64,000 bases of DNA from Spirochaetales bacterium (GTDB taxonomy: Bacteria; Spirochaetota; Spirochaetia; DSM-2461). The stretch covers positions 1 through 64,000 of the forward strand of contig JAFGXR010000039.1 of the NCBI GenBank assembly GCA_016936555.1, read 5' to 3'. The notes below the pieces were generated by a model. The model saw only the letters and a program-made list of their open reading frames with translations. It did not search any database and was not told the origin of the DNA. Below, one piece after another: positions 48,112-57,658 of this stretch. Position 1 is the first letter of the stretch; every line of letters starts with the position of its first letter. A program made the translations under genes and the position numbers.

Positions 48112-49425
48112 ATGTCTGAAAAAAAATACTGGCTGGAAAATTACGGTTGCCAGATGAATAAAGCGGAAGCGGCGGCTCTTGAGCTGGAACTGCAGGCTGA
48201 AGGCTGGGTTAAAGCGGAGAGCGAGCTGGAGGCCGATCTGGCAATTATTAATACATGTACGGTCCGTCAGTCCGCGGAAAACCGGATCTGGGGAAGGATC
48301 GGTCATTACAAGCATCTCAAGAAAGACCGCGACATGAAACTCGTTGTCATGGGATGCATGGCGGAGAACCGCAGAGAGGAGCTGACCCGGAAAGGATCTG
48401 CCGTCGATATCGTGGCGGGCACGAAAGGTCAGAAGCTTCTGGTAAAAAAGCTCTCGGGAGATTACACGGGACAGGAGGATTTTCTCGAGGAGAACAGATA
48501 CTCTTTTCATCAGAGCCACGGATCATCGGATTCCATCAATGCCCTGGTTCCCATTATGCACGGCTGCAATAATTTCTGCACGTATTGCATTGTTCCTTAT
48601 GTCCGGGGCAGGGAAGTCTCCCGAGACGCCGAAGAGATCCTGGCGGAAGTGAAGTCGCTTGTTGAAAAAGGCGTAAAGGACGTAACTTTACTGGGCCAGA
48701 ACGTCAATACCTATATTGACAGGGGCGACGATGTCAATTTCGCCCTGTTGCTCCGACGGACGGCCAGGGAAACCGGAGTCAGAAGGATCAGATTTCTCTC
48801 GGCTCATCCCAAGGATCTGACCGATGATATTATTGAGGTCATGGCCTCGGAAAAAGCAATCTGCAAGCATCTCCATCTCCCGGTGCAGCACGGTTCTACT
48901 AAGGTCCTGAAAGAGATGAACCGGCGTTACGGCAAAGAGGATTATCTTCTCCTTGTCGATAAACTGAAGAAAGCCATGCCTGAAATCTCCCTCACATCGG
49001 ATATCATGGTCGGGTTTCCGGGAGAAACACCGGAAGATCTGGATGAATTGAAGGATCTGATGAGAAAGGTGAGGTTTTCAGAAGCATTTACATATTTCTA
49101 CAATCCCCGTGAGGGAACCAAAGCCTACGGGCGGGAGGACAGTCTTTCCGATGATATTAAAAAGGCCCGCCTCGCTGAAATCATCGAGTTGCAAAGGGAA
49201 ATATCAGCCGGGGAGTTTGAAAAACGGATCGGCTCCACGGTTGAAGTGATCGCGGAGCATGTTTCGAAGAAGTCCGATAAGGAGATTCTCGGACGGACTG
49301 AGAGGAACGAGACAGTCCTGTTTAATGGCTCAAAAGACTTGATTGGAAAAGTGCTGACTGTTAAAATTACATCGCTGAAAGGCCAGACCTTTTTCGGCGA
49401 GGAGGTACCATGCCCTGGAGAATGA
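48112..49425 (+). CDS. miaB: tRNA-2-methylthio-N6-dimethylallyladenosine synthase MiaB
   Basis: 437 residues. N-terminal cluster-binding Cys in NYGCQMN, NTCTVR and GCMAE; radical SAM motif CNNFCTYC (about 151-158); RGREVSR; C-terminal TRAM domain (about 375-437). Methylthiolates i6A37 of tRNAs. The ATG lies two bases after the LCP stop with only a weak AGTGGAAA upstream. Confidence 0.97.
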   Translation: MSEKKYWLENYGCQMNKAEAAALELELQAEGWVKAESELEADLAIINTCTVRQSAENRIWGRIGHYKHLKKDRDMKLVVMGCMAENRREELTRKGSAVDIVAGTKGQKLLVKKLSGDYTGQEDFLEENRYSFHQSHGSSDSINALVPIMHGCNNFCTYCIVPYVRGREVSRDAEEILAEVKSLVEKGVKDVTLLGQNVNTYIDRGDDVNFALLLRRTARETGVRRIRFLSAHPKDLTDDIIEVMASEKAICKHLHLPVQHGSTKVLKEMNRRYGKEDYLLLVDKLKKAMPEISLTSDIMVGFPGETPEDLDELKDLMRKVRFSEAFTYFYNPREGTKAYGREDSLSDDIKKARLAEIIELQREISAGEFEKRIGSTVEVIAEHVSKKSDKEILGRTERNETVLFNGSKDLIGKVLTVKITSLKGQTFFGEEVPCPGE

Positions 49426-49685
49426 TGCGATTCCTTTTCATAATGGCTGCTGTGATCCTGTTCATCGGTCTCAATGCCGGTTATAGCTCGGATATCCGGT
49501 TCTGGTTCGGCGAAAGAGCCAGTTTTCAGAACGTCCCTATATACGTCAGTCTTTTCGGAGCATATCTTCTCGGAGCATTTTCCGTTATTCCCTTTGCAGT
49601 AAACCGGTCTATCAGCCGATTAAAAAAGAAAAAGAAAAAAGAAAAGGCGGAAAAAGAGTCAGTTGATAAAACGACGACAGAATAA
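49410..49685 (+). CDS. small LapA-like membrane protein
   Basis: 91 residues: two hydrophobic helices (about 6-25 and 43-63) and a Lys/Glu-rich cytoplasmic tail (LKKKKKKEKAEKE). The size and layout recall LapA/YciS-like proteins linked to LPS assembly, which would suit the lptD gene; this is a weak pattern match. ATG with GGAGG upstream, overlapping miaB by 16 nt. Confidence 0.7.
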   Translation: MPWRMMRFLFIMAAVILFIGLNAGYSSDIRFWFGERASFQNVPIYVSLFGAYLLGAFSVIPFAVNRSISRLKKKKKKEKAEKESVDKTTTE

Positions 49686-50664
49686 ATTTCTTTTATTTTT
49701 TCTCTTCTTCTCCATCTATCATCTTTTTTCCGATCCTCTCTACGATGCTTCCGTTCTGGAGAAGGAGGGAAAAGGTGTTGAGGCCCTGAAGATATATACT
49801 CAATGGCTCAGTGATAACAGAACAGATCTCCGATTCCTCGATATTCTTACTAAAACGGCGATGCTCTCAGAGGATGTCGATAAAGCCATCTCAATATATC
49901 TGAACTTTGTTACAAATTCAGAGGGATCGATCCGGAAAAATATCTACGAGCAGATAGGCCTGTTGTATGAACTTTCCTTCCGGAACAGTTATGCTGCCGA
50001 TTATTACAGAATGGCTGCCATATCGGTAGATCCCCCCGATCCTATCCTGCTCTTGCGTTCCATGAAGCTCTATTATCAGTCCGGCCAAATTCCTGATGAC
50101 AGGGAAATTGATTCACTTCTGATGAAAGATCTGGATTCAGATTCTTATGTGGATGCTCTGTTATTCAAAGCCGAGCTTTTAATTTACCGGGGAGAGTGGA
50201 ATACAGCCGAAGATGTTCTTCTGCAAAGCAGCTACAGCAATCTGTATCCGGTGATTCAATTCACTTTATGGGAAATCTATATGAGAACTGATAACAGAAA
50301 AGAAGCCGCCCGCATCTTCGATTTTATGAAAGAAACATATCCCGATTCCATAGAACTTGCCATTATGACGGATCATGTAAATAAAATCCCAAGAATTTCG
50401 GATTTTTTCCTGTCAACGGGCTATCGGGAATCCATAAACATTCAGCAAACCGTCGTTTCTGAAACGCCTGTTTATATTCAGGCTGGTGTCTTTTCAAAGG
50501 AATCCAATGCCGTGGATCTGTCGGAGAGCATCGAAGAAGCCGGATTTGATTCTTTTATCGTCCGAAACGGCAGGAATTATAGAGTCCTGGTCAAAGGCGG
50601 CACATCACTATTGCAATCACTGAAAGAAAAAGGGTTCGACGGTTTTATTACAGAGTATCCGTAG
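49663..50664 (+). CDS. exported TPR protein with C-terminal SPOR domain
   Basis: 333 residues. N-terminal hydrophobic signal (about 8-23), helical TPR-like repeats (about 25-235), and a SPOR domain (about 265-333: VYIQAGVFSKESNAVDLSES, then YRVLVKG). SPOR domains bind septal denuded glycan. Start TTG overlapping the previous gene by 23 nt. Its end overlaps the convergent lipoprotein gene by 17 nt. Confidence 0.8.
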   Translation: MIKRRQNKFLLFFLFFSIYHLFSDPLYDASVLEKEGKGVEALKIYTQWLSDNRTDLRFLDILTKTAMLSEDVDKAISIYLNFVTNSEGSIRKNIYEQIGLLYELSFRNSYAADYYRMAAISVDPPDPILLLRSMKLYYQSGQIPDDREIDSLLMKDLDSDSYVDALLFKAELLIYRGEWNTAEDVLLQSSYSNLYPVIQFTLWEIYMRTDNRKEAARIFDFMKETYPDSIELAIMTDHVNKIPRISDFFLSTGYRESINIQQTVVSETPVYIQAGVFSKESNAVDLSESIEEAGFDSFIVRNGRNYRVLVKGGTSLLQSLKEKGFDGFITEYP

Positions 50665-52180
50665 TGTCCTTGTTAATTTTTTCAATCTGTTCAAAGTGAA
50701 GTTCCGATCCGCTTTCCGGTGTAATGCCTCTGGATTTCAAAACACCCTGCTTTAAAGTTATGGTTCTGATTATCCTCAGGTCATCGGCTGTCTCAGCATA
50801 ATTCATCAGATATGTTCTGATCTCTTTAGTCAAACCATTGGTGCTGAGTTCTTTCATCTCCAGAATTTTCTGTCCCTCGAGATCGAAAATTGTGAAGATT
50901 CCCCGGGTTTCCTTCCCTTCTTCCTTGAGAATATATTCCGGACTGTCAAAACTAATCTCCGTATTGAGATTTGTTTTGTAGAGGCCTTTTAGAACCATTT
51001 CCGAAAGAAGCAGGTTCTCCCTCGAGTTATCGGTCAGAGCCTTCTGAAGGTTATCTGTCAATTGGCTGTAGGTTCCGCCCCACCTCTGGTTCCCCCGGAT
51101 TTTTACCTGGATGGATTCAAAACTGTCTATGTTGATGCTGATGGAGTAGTACATGCTTGTCAGAAAGTTGTTTCTGACATCATAAAAGGAGAGTATATGC
51201 CGGTATTTGACCGGTTCAGTATTTTCATTCCAGGTAAAGCTCTCCTGAATATCTCCCGAATAAAATGTGATTGTCTTTTCGCCGGGAAGAATCTGGAAAA
51301 TTTCGTTCATATTATGGGTCGCATTTCCGCTGAGATCCTTTGTCTTGAACCAGGGGCCTTTGAGAAAGTTTATATAATCTTCGCTGGTGCCTCTGTAAAA
51401 ATTCAACAGGTTTTCATTTGACAGCGAAGAGATGCGAACTTTTTCCGAACTGGAGAGGTCGTACAGGTTTGTTTCCCTGTTCCACTTGAATCTCTCGACG
51501 ATCAGATTCTTTTCGTCATCGGGATTTTTTTTCTGCACTTCAAGGCCGAAGCTATCACCGGGAAGTCCGTCTATCTTATAATCGTTTCCCCGGTCCATTC
51601 TTATTATTTCAAAATCCCCGTCAACAGCCTCTGTAAAAACTTTTCTCACTCTGTAGGTCCGGTTTTCTTTATCGGGAAACAGCTTGAAGACTTCGAAAAC
51701 CTGCTGGTCTTTCGTATCGACTCCGGTTATGATTATTTCATTAAGATGGTCACCGGTCAGATCATCGCATTCAATGGACGCAATATTGAGATTGAAAGTT
51801 CCGATATCGCTGCGGTACATTTCATAATACTCATCATTTTTTTCATCGAAATCAGCTATATATATCCGGAAAACATTTTTATCCTCATTGAGAGGGCTGG
51901 CCAGGATTATCTGCTCATCGATTTCATCTTCATCGAGATTAATATTGAGAATCTCATAGTCTCTGTATTCCCGGTCGATCAGAATCTGAAGGCTGTTGAT
52001 AATGGAGTCTGCGGCAACAATCGAGTTATCGCTTTCAAGTGAGCCGGGAGAATTATTTGCCAGGCCGGGTATTATCGTCTGTGCCGTGATGATTTCATCC
52101 TCAGATCGGGGCGAACTGCATGAGATGACGAGAATTACTGGAAATACAAAGGCTGCGAGAATCGTTCTTTTTTTAATCAT
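50648..52180 (-). CDS. large lipoprotein of unknown function
   Basis: 510 residues. Signal peptide with lipobox LVISC (Cys at about 21). The N-terminal half has repeated acidic beta segments such as NINLDEDEIDEQIILA and CDDLTGDHLNEIIITG, which look like integrin/FG-GAP-type Ca-binding repeats (D-x-D-x-D spacing). The C-terminal half is beta-rich and unassigned. It is on the minus strand, 8 bp after the DHH gene and probably cotranscribed. I do not recognise a named family. Confidence 0.72.
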   Translation of the reverse strand: MIKKRTILAAFVFPVILVISCSSPRSEDEIITAQTIIPGLANNSPGSLESDNSIVAADSIINSLQILIDREYRDYEILNINLDEDEIDEQIILASPLNEDKNVFRIYIADFDEKNDEYYEMYRSDIGTFNLNIASIECDDLTGDHLNEIIITGVDTKDQQVFEVFKLFPDKENRTYRVRKVFTEAVDGDFEIIRMDRGNDYKIDGLPGDSFGLEVQKKNPDDEKNLIVERFKWNRETNLYDLSSSEKVRISSLSNENLLNFYRGTSEDYINFLKGPWFKTKDLSGNATHNMNEIFQILPGEKTITFYSGDIQESFTWNENTEPVKYRHILSFYDVRNNFLTSMYYSISINIDSFESIQVKIRGNQRWGGTYSQLTDNLQKALTDNSRENLLLSEMVLKGLYKTNLNTEISFDSPEYILKEEGKETRGIFTIFDLEGQKILEMKELSTNGLTKEIRTYLMNYAETADDLRIIRTITLKQGVLKSRGITPESGSELHFEQIEKINKDTTDTL

Positions 52181-52188
52181 GGATGATA

Positions 52189-53166
52189 TTATGTAAAATA
52201 TCTCCCGAGCATATCAAGCACCTTGGTGTGAATATCTTCAAATGGTTCATAGCATTTGAATCCCGCCGCTGTTTTGTGTCCCCCTCCATTAAAACTCCGG
52301 GCCACTTCTGCACAGTTCACTTCCCCTTTGGAGCGTATGGAGCAGCGCAATAGCCCGGTCGTGTCTTCTTTAAAGAAAACCGATGCTCTGACCTGCTGGC
52401 TCTGAAGGGGGAAATTTACAATTTCCTGGGATTCCTCGTATTTGGCTCCCGAATCTAGAAGCGTAGCCCGGCTCATATACTGGACTGCGACTTTCTGGTC
52501 GAAATGAAGTTTCATATTCTGATGAACCAGAGTCTGAAGAATTATGGATTCAATAGATTTGCTTTCGGCAAGGAGCGAGTATATTTTACTGGGATCAACT
52601 CCGAGATTGACCAGTTTTTCCGCAATATGGAATTCATAGGCATTGGTTTTTGGATAGGCGAAAAAACCTGTATCATAGACGATCCCCGTGTAGATGGCTA
52701 TGCCTATATCCAGGGTCATTTCCACGCCCAGTTTTTCCAGAATCATGTAAATGATTTCGCTGGACGAACCGGCCTCGGGATTCAGATAGGTAAAGGGCGC
52801 CGTTTCGTCTCCGAAGTTATGATGATCAATAATTAATGTCTGCTTTACTTCCGGCGGGATTACCTCTTTTATTGAACCTATGTTGGACAGTTCCGTATCG
52901 ACGACGATCAGAGTCCAGTCCTTCAGCTTCTCAGGCAGATCTCCGGTCGACCGGTACTGGAGAATGATATTCCCTGAATCCAGATAATTGTATTTGTCAG
53001 GAGTGGCATCGCTGTTGATTATTCGGGCTTTTTTGCCGTAAATCTGAAGTCCTCTTGCCAGAGCATATTCGGCTGCCAGAGCATCGCCATCAGGAGATTC
53101 ATGGCACGTTACAATATAGTTGTCATTATGTTTGAGATAATCGATTATAGCTTCAATTTTCGCCAT
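52189..53166 (-). CDS. DHH/DHHA1 phosphoesterase, NrnA-like
   Basis: 325 residues. DHH domain motifs HESPDGDALA (about 21-30), VVDTE (about 88) and IIDHHNFGD (about 112-120); DHHA1 C-terminal GGGHKTAAGF. Homologues degrade nanoRNA or c-di-AMP-derived pApA and dephosphorylate pAp. With the PgpH-type protein (26528-28747) it could complete c-di-AMP turnover; that link is inference. Confidence 0.9.
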   Translation of the reverse strand: MAKIEAIIDYLKHNDNYIVTCHESPDGDALAAEYALARGLQIYGKKARIINSDATPDKYNYLDSGNIILQYRSTGDLPEKLKDWTLIVVDTELSNIGSIKEVIPPEVKQTLIIDHHNFGDETAPFTYLNPEAGSSSEIIYMILEKLGVEMTLDIGIAIYTGIVYDTGFFAYPKTNAYEFHIAEKLVNLGVDPSKIYSLLAESKSIESIILQTLVHQNMKLHFDQKVAVQYMSRATLLDSGAKYEESQEIVNFPLQSQQVRASVFFKEDTTGLLRCSIRSKGEVNCAEVARSFNGGGHKTAAGFKCYEPFEDIHTKVLDMLGRYFT

Positions 53167-53217
53167 AATAAGAGTATAGGGCTAGTTATATTTTTATTCA
53201 AATAATAGATTTAATTA

Positions 53218-53784
53218 ATGAAAAATGATTGCGTAATGCTCGCTGCGGGTCTTTCTTCGAGAATGGGTAGCTGGAAACCGGCAGTCGATGTAGATGGAAT
53301 TCCAATGATCAGGCGTTCAATTTCAAACGCTGTGGTCTCTACCAACAGGATTATTCTTGTAGGGGGGTATAATTTCCATGCCCTGAAGCAATTAGCCGGC
53401 GATTTCTCTCAAGTCCTCCTGGTGGAAAATCCCGATTATGCACGGGGAATGCTGACTTCAGTCAAAGCAGCCCTCAACTACATTGAAACAGAAAGTTTCT
53501 TTATTGCCCTTGGCGATATGCCATACATAAATAATGAAACTTATACTCTTATGTCGCAATTTCCTTTTAAAGATGCGCTTTTCCCTGTGTTCGAAGGGAA
53601 AAGAGGCCATCCTGTTCTCGTCCGTTCTTCGATTTTTCAGGCAATACGCAGGACTCCCGATCATCTTATGATGAGAGAAGTTCTCAGGGATTGTCTCGTC
53701 AGTGAAATAAACGTGGATGATCCGGGGATACACAAAGATGTGGATAAACTCTCTGATATTGAAAGAAACAGGGAAAAAAGTTAG
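53218..53784 (+). CDS. MobA-like nucleotidyltransferase
   Basis: 188 residues. NTP-binding motif MLAAGLSSRMGSWKP (about 7-21), GDMPYIN near residue 100 and GHPVLV near 130. Resembles MocA/MobA enzymes that attach CMP or GMP to molybdopterin, but similar folds act on sugars; no molybdenum gene is nearby. There is no ribosome site upstream of the ATG, whose neighbourhood is AT-rich. Divergent from the DHH gene. Confidence 0.78.
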   Translation: MKNDCVMLAAGLSSRMGSWKPAVDVDGIPMIRRSISNAVVSTNRIILVGGYNFHALKQLAGDFSQVLLVENPDYARGMLTSVKAALNYIETESFFIALGDMPYINNETYTLMSQFPFKDALFPVFEGKRGHPVLVRSSIFQAIRRTPDHLMMREVLRDCLVSEINVDDPGIHKDVDKLSDIERNREKS

Positions 53785-53792
53785 AATGGGGC

Positions 53793-53818
53793 ACGGCTGC
53801 CGAAGCAGCCGTATTTTT
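53793..53818 (+). terminator. rho-independent terminator
   Basis: Stem ACGGCTGC / GCAGCCGT closed by a CGAA loop, then a T-rich run. Ends the MobA-like transcript before purA. Confidence 0.88.
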
Positions 53819-53837
53819 ATTTCTGAGAAGGTATTGT

Positions 53838-55061
53838 ATGAAGCTTGTAGTAATCGGAGCCCAGTGGGGTGACGAAGGGAAGGGGAAGATCGTCGATTAT
53901 CTGTCGGAAGAATCTTCCATCGTGGTCCGCTTTTCCGGAGGTGCCAATGCCGGGCACACCATTGTCGTAGGCGAAAAAGTCTACAAACTTCATCTCATAC
54001 CATCGGGAATCGTGAATCCCGACAAAACAGCCATTCTCGGTTCCGGTATGGTCATTGATCCCGAATCCATGTTCAAGGAACTGGAAGGTCTTGAAGCGGA
54101 AGGACTCGACTGCAAAGGAAGAATCCTCGTCTCTGACCGGGCCCACATTGTTCTGCCCCGTTACAGAGATATGGATATCGAAATGGATAAGAACCGCCGG
54201 AACCCCATAGGAACAACGGGACGGGGGATCGGTGTGACCTATGCCCTCAAGTCAGCCCGCGACGGCTTTCGCGTTGCAGACATGTATGATGAGAAGCGAT
54301 ATGCCCTTCTCGAAGAGGAAGACCGGAACTTCCTCGATCCCTATAAAGACAAAATGAAAGATATGGTCTGCAACATCTCGCAGTACCTCTATGAAAATAA
54401 AGATAAAAACATTCTCTTCGAGGGAGCGCAGGGAGTTCTTCTCGACCTGGACAGCGGCACATATCCCTATGTTTCATCGGGATATTCAAGCAGTGCCGGA
54501 GCAGCCATGGGAAGTGGGATCGGTCCCCGTCAGCTCGATAAAATCTACGGTGTTTTCAAGGCGTATTCAACAAGAGTTGGAAACGGACCCTTTCCTTCGG
54601 AATACAGCCGGGAGAGAGACGGAGATCTCGGCGATCAGATTCTGAAGATCGGCCAGGAATTCGGTGTTACGACCGGAAGGGCCAGACGGTGCGGTTATCT
54701 CGATCTCGTGGCGCTTAAATATGCCTGCTGGTCCAACTCTATAGATTACCTGGTTATGACGAAGGTCGATATCTTCGATACTTTTGATGAAATAAAAGTC
54801 TGCACAGGCTATGAGATAGACGGAGTTGTAACAGATGTTCTTCCGGCGAGAATCGATCTTATGGAAAAAGCAAAACCGGTTACAAAGACGTTCAGGGGAT
54901 GGAAAACCGATCTGACGACATGTTCATCCTATGATGATCTGCCCGTGGAAGTTAAAGATTACATCAGCTTCATCGAAGATTTTGTCGAAACTCCCATAGG
55001 AACCGTATCTGTCGGTCCCGACAGGAACCAGACCTTCAACCGGGTTCAGCCCTGGAAATAG
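53838..55061 (+). CDS. purA: adenylosuccinate synthetase
   Basis: 407 residues, slightly short for PurA (about 430). Catalyses IMP plus Asp to adenylosuccinate. GAQWGDEGKGKIVD is at the start, GANAGHT near 36, NRVQPWK at the end. ATG after GAGAAGG. Bounded by terminators on both sides, so likely transcribed alone; the IMP it uses comes from the purine genes at 44183-46106. Confidence 0.97.
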   Translation: MKLVVIGAQWGDEGKGKIVDYLSEESSIVVRFSGGANAGHTIVVGEKVYKLHLIPSGIVNPDKTAILGSGMVIDPESMFKELEGLEAEGLDCKGRILVSDRAHIVLPRYRDMDIEMDKNRRNPIGTTGRGIGVTYALKSARDGFRVADMYDEKRYALLEEEDRNFLDPYKDKMKDMVCNISQYLYENKDKNILFEGAQGVLLDLDSGTYPYVSSGYSSSAGAAMGSGIGPRQLDKIYGVFKAYSTRVGNGPFPSEYSRERDGDLGDQILKIGQEFGVTTGRARRCGYLDLVALKYACWSNSIDYLVMTKVDIFDTFDEIKVCTGYEIDGVVTDVLPARIDLMEKAKPVTKTFRGWKTDLTTCSSYDDLPVEVKDYISFIEDFVETPIGTVSVGPDRNQTFNRVQPWK

Positions 55062-55068
55062 ATATAAA

Positions 55069-55094
55069 GGGCTGTTGCAACAGCCCCTTTTTTT
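55069..55094. terminator. terminator between convergent purA and hydF
   Basis: Stem GGGCTG / CAGCCC, with the central TTGCAA able to extend it, followed by eight T for purA. The opposite strand has only a short A/T flank, so it probably serves purA mainly. Confidence 0.85.
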
Positions 55095-55095
55095 A

Positions 55096-56319
55096 TTAAT
55101 CAAAGGCATCTCTGTACTCTTCATAGAGATCCCGGAAGGGCTCCAGAGCACGGGGAAGCAGACCGTTAACCCACCCGAGAAAGAGTCCGTAATTTGTAAT
55201 ATGAACGCCTTTATTGCGGATTCGCTCCAGCCGGTCCATCATTTTTTCCCTGTTGATCATGCATCCGGCACAGTGTATGACCATATAGTATTTTTCCAGT
55301 TCCTCTTCTGAAGGCAGGGTTCTGGTGAAATCAAAATCGACATTGCTGCGGACAAGCTGCCGGAAGAGCCTGGGAATTTTAACGGTTCCGATATCATCGG
55401 CCTGTCTGTGATGAGAACAAGATTCCATGACGAGAATCCGGCTTCCCTCAGGTGTTTTCTTCAGATTGATTATCCCTTTGAGAAATTCTTCCAGATCGCC
55501 TTTTTTCCTGGCGAATAATATGGAAAATGATGTCAGCAGCTGGTCTTCGGGAATATCGGCGGCAACTTTATGGAACACCTGGCTGTCGGTAATGACAATT
55601 TTGGGTTTTTCTTTGAGGTTGTTGTAAAATGAGAGAAGTTCCCGGTCCTTGACGACTAAAGACGCGCAATCTTTATCGAGGAGATCTCTGATCGTTTCGA
55701 CCTGAGGCATGATCAGACGCCCTTTGGGAGCCGCCAGATCGATCGGGGCGACGAGGACTGCGAGGTCCCCTTCGCTGACAAGTCCTTCGAGGGGAGATAT
55801 TTCCGGTGTCAGTTTCTCTTTCTGGGCTGACAGGAGATTTCTCAGTTCTTCCGAGCCTTCGCCGGTCAGATTGTTGACTTTTACTTTGGGAACAGGGGAA
55901 ACAAACTCCGCTTTTTCCCTGTCTACGGGGAGATCGCTATGGGTGAGAACGCAGATAAGGGGTGTTCTGCTGTTTTTCAGAATGAGCTCTTTGAGGATTT
56001 CCCTTTCCTCTTCTGTCGGCGCTCTATCCTGAGGAGTTACAAAAACGTTGATGGCCGATGATGCGGTAATTTCGAGAGTTTTCAGTACTCTCAACTTACC
56101 CAGTTCTCCTTCATCATCAAGTCCGGCCGTATCGGTAACAGCTACAGGACCCAGGGATCCCAGCTCCATCTGCCTGGTTACCGGGTCGGTCGTTGTGCCG
56201 GGCCTGTCGGAAATAATGGAAATATTCTTTTCGAAGAGTGTATTCATCAATGAGGATTTTCCGGCATTCCTGATACCGATCAAAACAATCCTCGTCGATT
56301 CTGCCAGTGCCGTAGCCAT
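55096..56319 (-). CDS. hydF: [FeFe]-hydrogenase maturation GTPase HydF
   Basis: 407 residues. N-terminal GTPase domain (IGIRNAGKSSLMN, SDRPGTTTDPV, DTAGLDD, LTHSDLP), a dimerisation part, and the C-terminal cluster-binding domain with SCSHHRQADDIG and HCAGCMINR. HydF is the scaffold that carries the 2Fe subcluster to the hydrogenase. The frame is open to 56400, but ATG at 56319 with AAAGGA upstream gives the normal N-terminus. Last gene of its operon. Confidence 0.96.
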   Translation of the reverse strand: MATALAESTRIVLIGIRNAGKSSLMNTLFEKNISIISDRPGTTTDPVTRQMELGSLGPVAVTDTAGLDDEGELGKLRVLKTLEITASSAINVFVTPQDRAPTEEEREILKELILKNSRTPLICVLTHSDLPVDREKAEFVSPVPKVKVNNLTGEGSEELRNLLSAQKEKLTPEISPLEGLVSEGDLAVLVAPIDLAAPKGRLIMPQVETIRDLLDKDCASLVVKDRELLSFYNNLKEKPKIVITDSQVFHKVAADIPEDQLLTSFSILFARKKGDLEEFLKGIINLKKTPEGSRILVMESCSHHRQADDIGTVKIPRLFRQLVRSNVDFDFTRTLPSEEELEKYYMVIHCAGCMINREKMMDRLERIRNKGVHITNYGLFLGWVNGLLPRALEPFRDLYEEYRDAFD

Positions 56320-56323
56320 TTGT

Positions 56324-57658
56324 TTATTCCTTTGTTTGCAATTCCGAATCGATATCTGTGTCCCGGTAGGTTGTGAGATTCTCCGGACGGAACCATTCAT
56401 CGAGGAACTTCCCTGTAAGATCGGAATTCAGTGAGATCAATTCCTTGAGGGAATCCAGATCGGCGGGATTTTCCTGTTTTATCAATTCGGACAATTCTTT
56501 TATTTTGCTGTAACCTATGACGCTTCTCAATGTGTTGATCAGCGCGGGGGATGATGCCAGATTTGAAGCGATTTTTTCTTTATTCAGGGACATCCCCGGG
56601 AAAAACCTGTCGTTAAGAGCGCTCAACGCTTTTTTCAGCGAAGAGTGGATCGATAAAAACGACTGGGCCATAAAAGGAAGATAGGGGTTGAGCTGCAATT
56701 GCCCGGAGGCGGCATACTCCTCTATCTTGGCGCATTCGTGTTTTACCGAAAGGGACAGACCGGAGACGTACTCCAGAAGTACAGGATTCGCTTTCAAGGG
56801 CATAATCGTAGAACCGAATTGAAGCTCTCCGTGAACCAGTTCTCCGCTCAGAGAAGAGGTGTAGAGAAGAAGGTCGCCGGAGATTTTTCTGAGATTCAGG
56901 GCCAGAAGCCGGAAGCCTCCGGCCACTTCTCCCAGAGTGTCCTGATTACTGATGGCATCGGTCAGGTTCTGGCTTCTGCAGAGAGGCAGCCCTGTTATCT
57001 GACGAAGGCTCTGTTCCGCTTTAAAAACATATTTTCTCGGAGCGCTGAAACAGGTGCCAATGGCTGTTCCACCCAGAGGTATGGTTCGAAGGCGCTCTTT
57101 CAGTTTGTGCAGTCTCCATCTGTCCCGTTCAATTGCTCCGGACCAGGCTGCGAAGACCTGGCCGAGCGTGATCGGCAGGGCATCCTGAAGTTCCGTCCGC
57201 CCGGTCATAAGCACCGAGCTGTATTTCTCCTCCAGCCTGACAAGGCTCTCCTGTAGCTTTATCACGTACTCTTCCGTTTCAAGCAGCTGCCTGTAGACCA
57301 TAATGATTACGGCTGTGGAAAAAGTATCATTGGTCGACTGGAACCTGGCCAGATCATCGAGAGGATGGAGCGACGGTTCGCCTACGAGTGAACAGACAAC
57401 TTCATTAATGTTCATATGCAGCGATGTTCCGGCGCCTCCCTGACTGAGAGGCAGTGAGAACAGGCTGTTATGTGATCCCTGAATGATTTCATCGAGAACA
57501 GATATGATCCTTTTATAGATTTCCGGTCTGTATAGCTCAAAACAGCTCTGCTGAGCTGCCAGGGCGGCTTTTTTCACTTCACCATAAGCCCTGATTAATT
57601 CCGGAGGCGTCTGCTCTGAACCGAAGGACTCCCGGGCCTTTTCCGTTTCACTTTTCAT
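56324..57658 (-). CDS. aspartase/fumarase-superfamily lyase of the hydrogenase-maturation operon
   Basis: 444 residues, the aspartate ammonia-lyase size. Superfamily signature GSTIMPLKANPVLLE (about 285-299) and the N-terminal SQGGAGTSLHMNINEV (about 72-87), closer to aspartase than to fumarase. It would release ammonia and fumarate from Asp. Starts as TAATG with hydG and ends 4 bp before hydF, so it belongs to the operon. Such lyases are seen beside hyd genes elsewhere; ammonia supply for the H-cluster bridge is a plausible, unproven job. Confidence 0.82.
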   Translation of the reverse strand: MKSETEKARESFGSEQTPPELIRAYGEVKKAALAAQQSCFELYRPEIYKRIISVLDEIIQGSHNSLFSLPLSQGGAGTSLHMNINEVVCSLVGEPSLHPLDDLARFQSTNDTFSTAVIIMVYRQLLETEEYVIKLQESLVRLEEKYSSVLMTGRTELQDALPITLGQVFAAWSGAIERDRWRLHKLKERLRTIPLGGTAIGTCFSAPRKYVFKAEQSLRQITGLPLCRSQNLTDAISNQDTLGEVAGGFRLLALNLRKISGDLLLYTSSLSGELVHGELQFGSTIMPLKANPVLLEYVSGLSLSVKHECAKIEEYAASGQLQLNPYLPFMAQSFLSIHSSLKKALSALNDRFFPGMSLNKEKIASNLASSPALINTLRSVIGYSKIKELSELIKQENPADLDSLKELISLNSDLTGKFLDEWFRPENLTTYRDTDIDSELQTKE

